Assembly (NCBI GenBank): GCA_027489065.1
Contig: JAIYAM010000060.1
Span: forward strand, 21,498-85,497
DNA: 64,000 bases
DNA from: Erythrobacteraceae bacterium
GTDB lineage: Bacteria > Pseudomonadota > Alphaproteobacteria > Sphingomonadales > Sphingomonadaceae
Direction of reading: 5' to 3'
A program made the translations under genes and the position numbers. A model generated the notes under the pieces. The model had not been told where the DNA came from. It saw only the letters and a list, made by a program, of their open reading frames with translations, and ran no database searches. Each line of letters begins with the position of its first letter. Within the stretch, counting starts at the first letter, position 1. Shown here in pieces: positions 9,475 to 17,499 of the stretch.

Positions 9475-10266
9475 TCAGGAGAGGGTGACGTCGAGCACCA
9501 TCATCAGCGCGAGGCCCGCCATCAGCGCGGGGGTAGCCGAGCCATGGGCGATCTGGCGGCGGGTGTGGGGGATGATCTCGGCCATCACGACGAACAGCAT
9601 CGCGCCCGCGGCAAAACCGAGCGCCCATGGGAGCACCGCGGCCGAGACGCCCGCGACAGCAACCGCGAACGCGCCGCCGAGGGGTTCGACGAGGCCCGTG
9701 GCGAGCGCGGCTGCGGCGCAGCGGGCGCGGCTCCAGCCGATACTGGCGAGCAGCGCGGCGACCGCCATGCCTTCGGGAATGTTCTGCAGCCCGATGCCGA
9801 GCATCGTCGCCCAGCCGAGCTGCGGGTCGCCGCCCATGAAACTGATGCCGACGGCGGCACCCTCGGGCAGGTTGTGTAAGGTGATGGCGACGACGAACAG
9901 CGCGATGCGGCGTTCCTCGGCGACACCCAAGGCTGCCCCGAGCCGCTCGGGCAGGTGCCCGCGTGTCGCAAGACCATCGGCCCAGAAGCCCAGACGGCCC
10001 ATCGCCAGCGCGCCGAGCCAAACCGCGGCGAGCACGCCGAGCATCGCAAAAGCGAGCGATGCTCCGCCTGTCCGCATCTGTTCGTAAGCCGGCAGGATCA
10101 GCGAGAACACCGCGGCGGCGATCATCACCCCTGCGGCAAACCCGATCAGCAGATTCTGCCGCCGCACGTCGGGCGCCCCCGAAGCCGCGACGAGCAGCCC
10201 GCCGATGCCCGTCAAGGCACCGGCGAACAGGCTCGCCGCGATCCCGAGAAGCGCAGCCGACATCAT
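9475..10266 (-). CDS. ZIP family metal transporter
   Basis: ITLHNLPEGAAVGISF and GIGLQNIPEGMAVA motifs, about 8 TM segments. Confidence 0.9.
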   Translation of the reverse strand: MMSAALLGIAASLFAGALTGIGGLLVAASGAPDVRRQNLLIGFAAGVMIAAAVFSLILPAYEQMRTGGASLAFAMLGVLAAVWLGALAMGRLGFWADGLATRGHLPERLGAALGVAEERRIALFVVAITLHNLPEGAAVGISFMGGDPQLGWATMLGIGLQNIPEGMAVAALLASIGWSRARCAAAALATGLVEPLGGAFAVAVAGVSAAVLPWALGFAAGAMLFVVMAEIIPHTRRQIAHGSATPALMAGLALMMVLDVTLS

Positions 10267-11147
10267 TCGGCGTCGACGGGTGGGCCGGCGGCGAGGTCGA
10301 CCCCGGTGAGCGGATCGCTGTTCGGGTCAGACGCCGTGCGCAGCATCATGGTTTCCACCGTCTTCATCTGGCTTGCAGGCAGCGCGACCTCGGCCATGCC
10401 TTCTCCGCCATCGATCGGACGGCTCATCTGCTCCTCGTCGGTGCGGTCCCACTCGGGGCCGCTATTCCACGGCCCTTCGGTGTCGCCGGGCCCGGTCGAG
10501 GCGTTGACATACAGCCTGTCATAGGGAGCCTTCCCCGGCAGGCGGCCCGGAGGGAAGTTGTCGGCGATCGAGTAGAGCGCCTTCTCGAAGCTCTTCTGGT
10601 GCGCGATCTCGCGGGTCATCAGGAAGCCGAGCGCGTCCTTGATGCCCGGATCATCGGTGATCGCGATCAACCGCTCGTAGATGATCTTCGCCCGGCTTTC
10701 GGCCGCGATGTTCGAGCGAAGGTCACAGGTCGGATCGCCGCGCGAGTCGATATACGCTGCAGTCCAGGGCACGCCCGAGGAGTTGGTGAGCGCCGGACCG
10801 CCGCCATAGAGGATCGCCTGGGTGTGGCTGTTCCCGCCCGCGGTGAGCGACCTGTAGAGCTCCGCTTCCTCGAGCGCCGCCTCGGCAAGGTCGCCCTTGG
10901 CGCCCTTGTTGAGCATCGCGACGATCGAGCCGATCACCTCGAGATGGCTGAGTTCCTCGGTGGCGATGTCGAGCAGCATGTCCTTGCGGCCCGGGTCCTC
11001 CTCGGCCAACCCTTGCGTGAAGTAACGCATCGCTGCGGCGAGCTCACCGTCAGGTCCGCCGAACTGTTCGAGCAGCAGCGACGCGAGCGCCGGGTTCGGC
11101 TCGTCCACGCGGACGGTGTATTGCAGGCGCTTGTTGTGGCTGAACAT
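10263..11147 (-). CDS. Manganese (non-haem) catalase
   Basis: GELAAAMRYFTQG, ATEELSHLEVIGSIV, NIAAESRAKIIYERL, TREIAHQKSFEKAL (di-Mn ligand pattern). Confidence 0.92.
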   Translation of the reverse strand: MFSHNKRLQYTVRVDEPNPALASLLLEQFGGPDGELAAAMRYFTQGLAEEDPGRKDMLLDIATEELSHLEVIGSIVAMLNKGAKGDLAEAALEEAELYRSLTAGGNSHTQAILYGGGPALTNSSGVPWTAAYIDSRGDPTCDLRSNIAAESRAKIIYERLIAITDDPGIKDALGFLMTREIAHQKSFEKALYSIADNFPPGRLPGKAPYDRLYVNASTGPGDTEGPWNSGPEWDRTDEEQMSRPIDGGEGMAEVALPASQMKTVETMMLRTASDPNSDPLTGVDLAAGPPVDAE

Positions 11148-11197
11148 GAAGCAGGTTCCTTATTTGCGACCGCTCGGGCGCGGTCTCGGACAGTCTG

Positions 11198-11335
11198 TTA
11201 GCGGTGGTTGTTGCGGCCGTGCTCAGATGAAGTCTGGCCGACCAATGTCCGCATCCGTAGCCAGCCAATCACACCAACAACTAGCGGTACGCCGAGTATC
11301 CAGAACGGTAGAATGGGTCCGATGATAGAAGACAT
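11198..11335 (-). CDS. Small single-TM protein (hypothetical)
   Basis: MSSIIGPILPFWILGVPLVVGVIGWLRMRTLVGQTSSEHGRNNHR. Confidence 0.4.
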   Translation of the reverse strand: MSSIIGPILPFWILGVPLVVGVIGWLRMRTLVGQTSSEHGRNNHR

Positions 11336-11523
11336 TGAATTGACTCCGCATGGTTTAACAATTGATTGTTCCCCTGCGCTTCCCAAGACTGTGTGAACAT
11401 CGTCGGATACCCCATAACATGGGTTCCAAACTTGTCGGGTTTGCCGGAAAATCGGCGGGATTCACCTATGTGAGACTGCAGTTGAACCAATCGCGCTAGG
11501 CTGAGCTATCGCCCTCGTGCGAT

Positions 11524-11551
11524 GCCGCCTGTCTGGTCCCGGGCAGGCGGC
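11524..11551 (+). promoter_or_regulatory. Hairpin in the presumed 5' UTR of the GT-Glf gene
   Basis: GCCGCCTG-tctggtcccggg-CAGGCGGC. Confidence 0.35.
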
Positions 11552-11577
11552 GACCTCGACCCGGAAGGCCTCACATC

Positions 11578-13920
11578 ATGCATCGCCCCACTGAGAATCG
11601 CCCTTCGGCCAACCCCGTGCGGCGTCCGGTGATCGTCTGCTTCTCGCATTTGCGCTGGAACCTCGTGTTCCAAAGGCCGCAGCACATCCTCACCCGGCTG
11701 CTCGGCCAATTCGACGTCATCTATTGGGAGGAACCGCGCGACGAGGCGGATTGCGACACGGCGTGGGTGGATTGGACCCTGCTCGACGACGGGTTGGTGC
11801 GCGCCGAGCCGGTGCTGCCGACCGGCCTCAGCCCTGCCTCCTCCGAAGCGGCGCTGCGGGAGCTGCTCGCGGAGATGCTCGAAGGCGAAACCCGCCCGCT
11901 GGTGTTCTGGTATTACACCCCGATGATGCTTGGCTTCAGCTCCGGCATCCGCCCCGATCTGGTCGTCTATGACAACATGGACGAGCTCGCCAATTTTGCC
12001 TTCGCGCCCGGGGGCATCGCCCAGCGCGAGGCGACGCTGATGGCGCAGGCCGACATCGTGCTGTGCGGCGGCAAGAGCCTCTACGATGCGCGCCGGACCC
12101 GGCACCACAATATCCACTGCGTTCCCTCCGGCGTTGACGTGGCGCACTTCGCGCGCGGTGCCGACGGGCATCCCGATCCTGCCGACCAGGCCGCGATCCC
12201 CCGCCCCCGCCTCGGATTCTATGGCGTCATCGACGAGCGCATGGACCTCGCGCTGCTGGGCCGGATGGCGCAGCTGCGCCCCGACTGGTCGTTCGTGATG
12301 GTCGGCCCGGTGGTGAAGATCGCGCAAGGCGATCTGCCGCAGGCGAGCAACATCCACTGGCTGGGCGGCAAGAGCTACGCCGAGCTTCCGGCCTATGCCG
12401 CCGGCTGGGACGTCGCGCTGATGCCCTTCGCGATCAATGCCGCCACCGAGTTCATCAGCCCCACCAAGACGCCCGAATACATGGCCAGCGGTCTCCCGGT
12501 GGTTTCGACCCCGATCCGTGACGTGGTCTCGGGGTACGGCGAGTTCGAAAGCGTGGCTATCGCCGCAGACGCCGACAGCTTTGTTGCCGCTTGCGAGGCC
12601 TTCCTTGCAGCGCCTGCCGCAGCCCGCGCGCACTGGCGCAGCGAGGCTCGCGACTGTCTAGCCAGCCAGAGCTGGGACGGGATCGCCGCGCGGATCGAGC
12701 GGGAAATCGAGAACGGCTTTGCCGCACGCCGGCGTGCATCCGCAACGCCAAAGACCGTCAAGGGCCGCTCAAAGCGCCACTACGATGTGTTGGTGGTCGG
12801 CGCAGGGTTCGCCGGATCGGTCATGGCCGAACGGCTTGCAGCAGGCTCGGGCCGCTCGGTGCTGGTCATCGACAAGCGCGATCACATCGCCGGCAATGCC
12901 TTCGACCACAAGGACGAGGGCGGGATACTGGTCCACAAGTACGGGCCGCACATCTTCCACACCAACAGTCGCGACATCCTCGACTATCTGTCGCGCTTCA
13001 CGAGCTGGCGCCAATACGAGCACCGCGTGCTCGCCGAGGTCGAGGACCAGCTCGTGCCGATGCCGATCAACCGGACGACGCTCAATGCGCTCTATGGGCT
13101 TGATTTGAAGGACGAGGCCGAGGCCGAAGCCTACCTCAAGTCGGTCGCGGTCGACATCCCCGAGATCAAGAGCTCGCGCGACACGGTCGTCGCGCAGGTC
13201 GGGGTCGATCTCTACGAGAAGTTCTTCGAAGGCTATACCCGCAAGCAGTGGGGCATCGACCCGAGCGAACTCGACAAGTCGGTCGCCGCGCGTGTCCCGG
13301 CCCGCACCAACACCGACGACCGCTACTTCACGGACACCTATCAGTGCATGCCCGCGAACGGCTACACGGCGATGTTCGCGGCCATGCTGGACGAGCCGCG
13401 GATCACGGTCATGACCGGAATCTCCTATGACGAGCTGCCCGACGACATCACCTGGGATCACCTGGTGTGGAGTGGGCCGATCGACGAATATTTCGGGCAT
13501 CGGCTGGGCAAGCTGCCCTACCGCTCGCTGCGCTTCGAACACGAGAACCTGAACGTGGAACAGGCGCAACCGGTCGCTGTGGTGAACTATCCCGACTATG
13601 ACGTGCCCTACACTCGCATAACCGAGTACAAGCACCTCACCGGGCAGGTCGCGCCCAACACCAGCATCACCCGCGAATATCCGGCCGACGAGGGGGACCC
13701 CTACTATCCGATCCCCAATGACGAGGCACAGGCAATGTACAAGCGCTACGACGCGCTGGCGCGGGCGCAGCGGGACGTGACCTTCGTGGGGCGGCTCGCG
13801 ACCTATCGCTACTACAACATGGACCAGATCGTCGGTCAGGCGCTCGCCACATGGCGACGGCTTGATGAGCGCTGGCGGACGGAGGCCCTCGCCGGGTCCG
13901 GGGCGGTGGCGGCCGAATGA
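11578..13920 (+). CDS. Fusion protein: N-terminal GT4-like glycosyltransferase plus C-terminal UDP-galactopyranose mutase
   Basis: N-term CFSHLRWNLVFQRPQHIL...SPTKTPEYMASGLPVVSTP; C-term VVGAGFAGSVMAERLA, KRDHIAGNAFDHKDEGGILVHKYGPHIFHTN, EGYTRKQWG, YRSLRFE, NYPDYDVPYTRITEYKHLTGQ, FVGRLATYRYYNMDQ. Confidence 0.92.
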   Translation: MHRPTENRPSANPVRRPVIVCFSHLRWNLVFQRPQHILTRLLGQFDVIYWEEPRDEADCDTAWVDWTLLDDGLVRAEPVLPTGLSPASSEAALRELLAEMLEGETRPLVFWYYTPMMLGFSSGIRPDLVVYDNMDELANFAFAPGGIAQREATLMAQADIVLCGGKSLYDARRTRHHNIHCVPSGVDVAHFARGADGHPDPADQAAIPRPRLGFYGVIDERMDLALLGRMAQLRPDWSFVMVGPVVKIAQGDLPQASNIHWLGGKSYAELPAYAAGWDVALMPFAINAATEFISPTKTPEYMASGLPVVSTPIRDVVSGYGEFESVAIAADADSFVAACEAFLAAPAAARAHWRSEARDCLASQSWDGIAARIEREIENGFAARRRASATPKTVKGRSKRHYDVLVVGAGFAGSVMAERLAAGSGRSVLVIDKRDHIAGNAFDHKDEGGILVHKYGPHIFHTNSRDILDYLSRFTSWRQYEHRVLAEVEDQLVPMPINRTTLNALYGLDLKDEAEAEAYLKSVAVDIPEIKSSRDTVVAQVGVDLYEKFFEGYTRKQWGIDPSELDKSVAARVPARTNTDDRYFTDTYQCMPANGYTAMFAAMLDEPRITVMTGISYDELPDDITWDHLVWSGPIDEYFGHRLGKLPYRSLRFEHENLNVEQAQPVAVVNYPDYDVPYTRITEYKHLTGQVAPNTSITREYPADEGDPYYPIPNDEAQAMYKRYDALARAQRDVTFVGRLATYRYYNMDQIVGQALATWRRLDERWRTEALAGSGAVAAE

Positions 13921-15353
13921 AGGCCGCCGACGAGCTGACGCAGAACGCCATGGACCGCGTCGCGCCGCCGGCTGACGGCGCGGCGTGGATTCGCTGCGCC
14001 CCGGGCTCGCCCTACTTCGAGACCGGGGCGGGCGAGGCGTGGCTGCCGGTGGGGCACAATGAGGCGGTCGCCTGGCCGCGCCTCGCCGGTCTTTACCGTC
14101 GCCGCGACGTAGCCCCGGTCGAAGAACACTTCGCCGAACTCGCAAGCTGCGGCGTCAATTGCCTCAGGCTGATGCTCGACTACAGCCAGGTGAGGCATCG
14201 CCATCTCGAACATCGCGTCGGCGAGTTCAGCCCGGCGATGGTGCAGATGTGGGACGATCTGATCGCGCTGGGCGAGAAGCACCAGATCCGCTTCCTGCTG
14301 ACCCCTTTCGACACCTTCTTCATGGTGAAGCGGTGGAAAAGCCACCCCTATTCGCGCCACCGCGGCGGGCCTGCCCGATCGCTCGAGACGATGCTCACCT
14401 GCGCGGACACTCGCGCGGCGGTCATCAACCGGATGCTGTTCGCGACCCGGCGCTGGGGGCATAGCCCGGCGGTATTCGCCTGGGACCTGTGGAACGAGAT
14501 CGACCCCTTCTACGCAGGCGGCGACCTTCAGGCCACGCACGACTTCGTCACCGAACTCTCGGCCGCCTTGCGTGCGGAGGAACTGCGCCTCTACGGACGT
14601 GCGCACCTCCAGACAGTCTCGGTGTTTCACCCCAATTTCGTCGCCGCGCCGGCGCTCGGGGAGACAATCTTCCGCCACCCCTCGCTCGATTTCGCGAGCG
14701 TGCATCTCTACGAACGCGGCACGCTCGATGCGCCGCGCTCATCGCTCGCCCCTGCGCAGGCGACAGTGCGGCTGATGACCGAGGCGCTGGCCGAATGCCC
14801 GCCTGGCCGTCCGGTGCTCGATACAGAACATGGCCCGGTGCACGCCTTCAAGGACCGCCGCCTGACACTGCCCGACAGCTTCGATACCGCCTGCTTCCGC
14901 CGCACCCAGTGGGCGCACATTGCCAGCGGCGGCGCGGGTGGCGGAATGCGCTGGCCCTATCGCCATCCGCACATCCTGCTTCCGGAAATGCACGCCGCGC
15001 AGCGCATCTTCGCCGATTTCCTGCCACTGATCGACTGGCAGCGGTTCGACCGCCAGCCGCTCGGCGAGCGCCTGACGGTTCACGACTTCGCCGGACTGGC
15101 TTGCGGCTGCGGCGACGCAAACCAGGCAGTGATCGCGCTGATGGCAAGCGAGAGCGACGGCGGCACTGCTCGCCACCTCGAGATTACCGGCCTAGCGCCG
15201 GGGTGCTACGACGTTCGCCAGGTCAACACCGTCACGGGCGCACGCGAAGATTGTCAGGTAAACACCCGGCAGGACGGCTCGTTGGTGGTGCTGACGATGG
15301 GCGGCGTGCAGGATATCGCCTTGGCTATCACGCCCGCACCGGACGGGTGCTGA
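13917..15353 (+). CDS. Putative clan-A (GH5-like, TIM-barrel) glycoside hydrolase
   Basis: GHNEAVAWPR, NCLRLMLDYSQ, VFAWDLWNEIDPF (candidate acid/base Glu), RPVLDTEHGPV (candidate nucleophile Glu); ATGA overlap with upstream CDS. Confidence 0.75.
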   Translation: MKAADELTQNAMDRVAPPADGAAWIRCAPGSPYFETGAGEAWLPVGHNEAVAWPRLAGLYRRRDVAPVEEHFAELASCGVNCLRLMLDYSQVRHRHLEHRVGEFSPAMVQMWDDLIALGEKHQIRFLLTPFDTFFMVKRWKSHPYSRHRGGPARSLETMLTCADTRAAVINRMLFATRRWGHSPAVFAWDLWNEIDPFYAGGDLQATHDFVTELSAALRAEELRLYGRAHLQTVSVFHPNFVAAPALGETIFRHPSLDFASVHLYERGTLDAPRSSLAPAQATVRLMTEALAECPPGRPVLDTEHGPVHAFKDRRLTLPDSFDTACFRRTQWAHIASGGAGGGMRWPYRHPHILLPEMHAAQRIFADFLPLIDWQRFDRQPLGERLTVHDFAGLACGCGDANQAVIALMASESDGGTARHLEITGLAPGCYDVRQVNTVTGAREDCQVNTRQDGSLVVLTMGGVQDIALAITPAPDGC

Positions 15354-15363
15354 GGCGCAGCAA

Positions 15364-15879
15364 CTAAGCGAGGGCCCTCAGCCCGATCGTCAGCGCTGCC
15401 GCCGCGGCGAGGTTGCGCACCTCGCGGCGCGGCCGCTCGCCGTAGTCGATGCGGTAGACCCAGGACCGCTCCGGCACGGCCGCTGCCACATAGGTGACGC
15501 CCGGCCCCTCGTCCTCCTCGGGATCGGAGCTGCCCGCAAAGCCGGTGATGGCGAGCGCCAGCCCGCCACCCGATCGCTCGAGACAGCCTTCCGCCATCGC
15601 GCGGGCAACCGGCTCGCTCACCGCGCCTTCGCGTTCGATCAGATCGCCGTCGATCCCGAGCATCTCCTGCTTGGCGTCCTTGGTGTAGGTCACGAAACCG
15701 CGATCGAAGCTGTGGCTCAGCCCTTCGATGTCGGTCAGCAACGAGGCGAGGAACCCGCCGGTGCAGCTTTCGGCCGTGACCAGCGAAGTCTCCTTCTGCT
15801 CGAGCTTTTCGAGCAGCGCCCTGGCCGCAGCGTGAAGCTGTTCGATTTCGGGCACGGCTCTTGCGGCAAGATCAAGCAT
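15364..15879 (-). CDS. CinA C-terminal family protein (nicotinamide-nucleotide amidohydrolase-like)
   Basis: TSLVTAESCTGGFLASLLTDIEGLSHSFDRGFVTYTKDAKQEMLGI, LALAITGFAGSSDP. Confidence 0.9.
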   Translation of the reverse strand: MLDLAARAVPEIEQLHAAARALLEKLEQKETSLVTAESCTGGFLASLLTDIEGLSHSFDRGFVTYTKDAKQEMLGIDGDLIEREGAVSEPVARAMAEGCLERSGGGLALAITGFAGSSDPEEDEGPGVTYVAAAVPERSWVYRIDYGERPRREVRNLAAAAALTIGLRALA

Positions 15880-15887
15880 CGGCCTGA

Positions 15888-16394
15888 TCACGCCCTCAGC
15901 GCGATTGTCTCGGGCGGCGGCAGTGCGCCCGATTTGGCCTGATCCTTGAGTTGCTGTTTCAGCTGCGCCATCTCCTCGCCGATCACCGTAAGGTCGAAAT
16001 CCGCCTTGCGGACCTGCGCGAAGATGCTGCCGCGCTGACGCTCTTCCTCGTAGACGTGGTGTTCGACCTGCTCCTTGAGCACGCTGACCTTGGCCTCGTA
16101 GAATTGGTCGCTGGGCTCGGACTGCTGGAGGGAGAGGATCAGCGCCTTGGCGCTGTCGTGTTCGACCTGCGCCTCGTCCATCATGCTGTCGTCGACGATC
16201 GAGCGCACGGCCGGGTAGAAGACCTGCTCCTCGATCAGACAGTGGATGGTAAGCTCCTCGCAGATCTGACGAACGATCTTCTGCTGCACAGACGCGCTGC
16301 GGGCGTTCTCGTACTTCTCGAACAATGCCTCGACGGTGCGGTGATCGTCGGCGAGCAGCTGGAGCGCATCGCGTGACTGGGGTTGCTTGGCCAT
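15888..16394 (-). CDS. Hemerythrin-domain protein
   Basis: LLADDHRTVEALFEKYENA, HCLIEEQVFYPAV, QVEHHVYEEER. Confidence 0.85.
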   Translation of the reverse strand: MAKQPQSRDALQLLADDHRTVEALFEKYENARSASVQQKIVRQICEELTIHCLIEEQVFYPAVRSIVDDSMMDEAQVEHDSAKALILSLQQSEPSDQFYEAKVSVLKEQVEHHVYEEERQRGSIFAQVRKADFDLTVIGEEMAQLKQQLKDQAKSGALPPPETIALRA

Positions 16395-16562
16395 GTTCGG
16401 GTTCCTTTGTTGTGCGAACCGGAGCGACTCGTCGCCGTCCACACCCATGAGTGTCGCCCGCACAGCCCAAGGCAGCACACGCCTATGTTAGTGCCTCCAG
16501 CCGAGCCCTGCCCCACCACCTGAGCACCGCGCTCCGCGGACCCGCATGAAGGACAACGACGC

Positions 16563-17486
16563 ATGGCAGCCCGCGCCTACTGGTCCGGCCAGATCCGCCT
16601 CGCGCTGGTCTCGATCCCGGTCGAGATCTTCTCCGCAACCAAGCCCAGCGCGCAGATCCATTTCAATCAGGTCCACAAGCCCAGCGGCAAGCGCATCGCC
16701 TACGAGAAGGTCGTCCCCGGCATCGGTCCAGTGAAGCGCGAGGATATCATCAAGGGCTATGAAGTCGAAAAGGGCGAATACGTCCTGCTCGAGGAGCGCG
16801 AGATCGAGGCTGTGAAGCTCGAAAGCAAGCGCACGCTGGAACTCGTCCAATTCGTCGAGGCGCACGAGATCGACCCGCTCTATTTCGAGAAGCCCTACTA
16901 TGTCACGCCCAAGGACCAGCTTGCGGAGGAGGCCTTCGTGGTGCTGCGCGAGGCGCTGCGGAAGTCGAAGAAGGTGGCACTCGGGCAGCTCGCCTTGCGG
17001 GGGAGCGAGAAGCTCGTCGCGCTGAAGCCCTGCGGCAAGGGCATGCTGCTCGAGACGCTGCGCTATGCCGACGAGGTGCGTGCGGGACGTGCCTTCTTCA
17101 GCGAGATCGACGATACGGCTCCCGATGCCGAACTGCTCGATCTGGCCACCACCCTGATCGACAAGCGCACAGCGCCCTTCGATGCGGGCGAGTTCGAGAA
17201 CCGCTATGTGGAGGCGCTGCGGGCGCTGATCGACAAGAAGGCCAGGTCGAAGACTGGCAAGGCGATCATCGAGGATGCAGGCGAATCCGGCCGGGGCGGG
17301 AGCAATGTCGTCGATCTGATGGCGGCGCTCAAGAAGTCGGTCGGGACCTCGGGAAGCACTGCGGCCAAGAAGGCCGCTCCTGCCGCGAAGAAGCCAGCAG
17401 CCAAAAAGGCAACCGAGACGAAGAAGGCAGCGCCCGCGGCAAAGGCCCCGGCGAAAAAGCCCGCCCCCGCCCGCAAGCGCGCCTGA
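16563..17486 (+). CDS. ku: Ku protein (bacterial NHEJ) with Lys/Ala/Pro-rich C-terminal tail
   Basis: ARAYWSGQIRLALVSIPVEIFSATKPSAQIHFNQVHKPSGKRI; adjacent ligD. Confidence 0.95.
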   Translation: MAARAYWSGQIRLALVSIPVEIFSATKPSAQIHFNQVHKPSGKRIAYEKVVPGIGPVKREDIIKGYEVEKGEYVLLEEREIEAVKLESKRTLELVQFVEAHEIDPLYFEKPYYVTPKDQLAEEAFVVLREALRKSKKVALGQLALRGSEKLVALKPCGKGMLLETLRYADEVRAGRAFFSEIDDTAPDAELLDLATTLIDKRTAPFDAGEFENRYVEALRALIDKKARSKTGKAIIEDAGESGRGGSNVVDLMAALKKSVGTSGSTAAKKAAPAAKKPAAKKATETKKAAPAAKAPAKKPAPARKRA

Positions 17487-17499
17487 GCCGATCAAGCCG

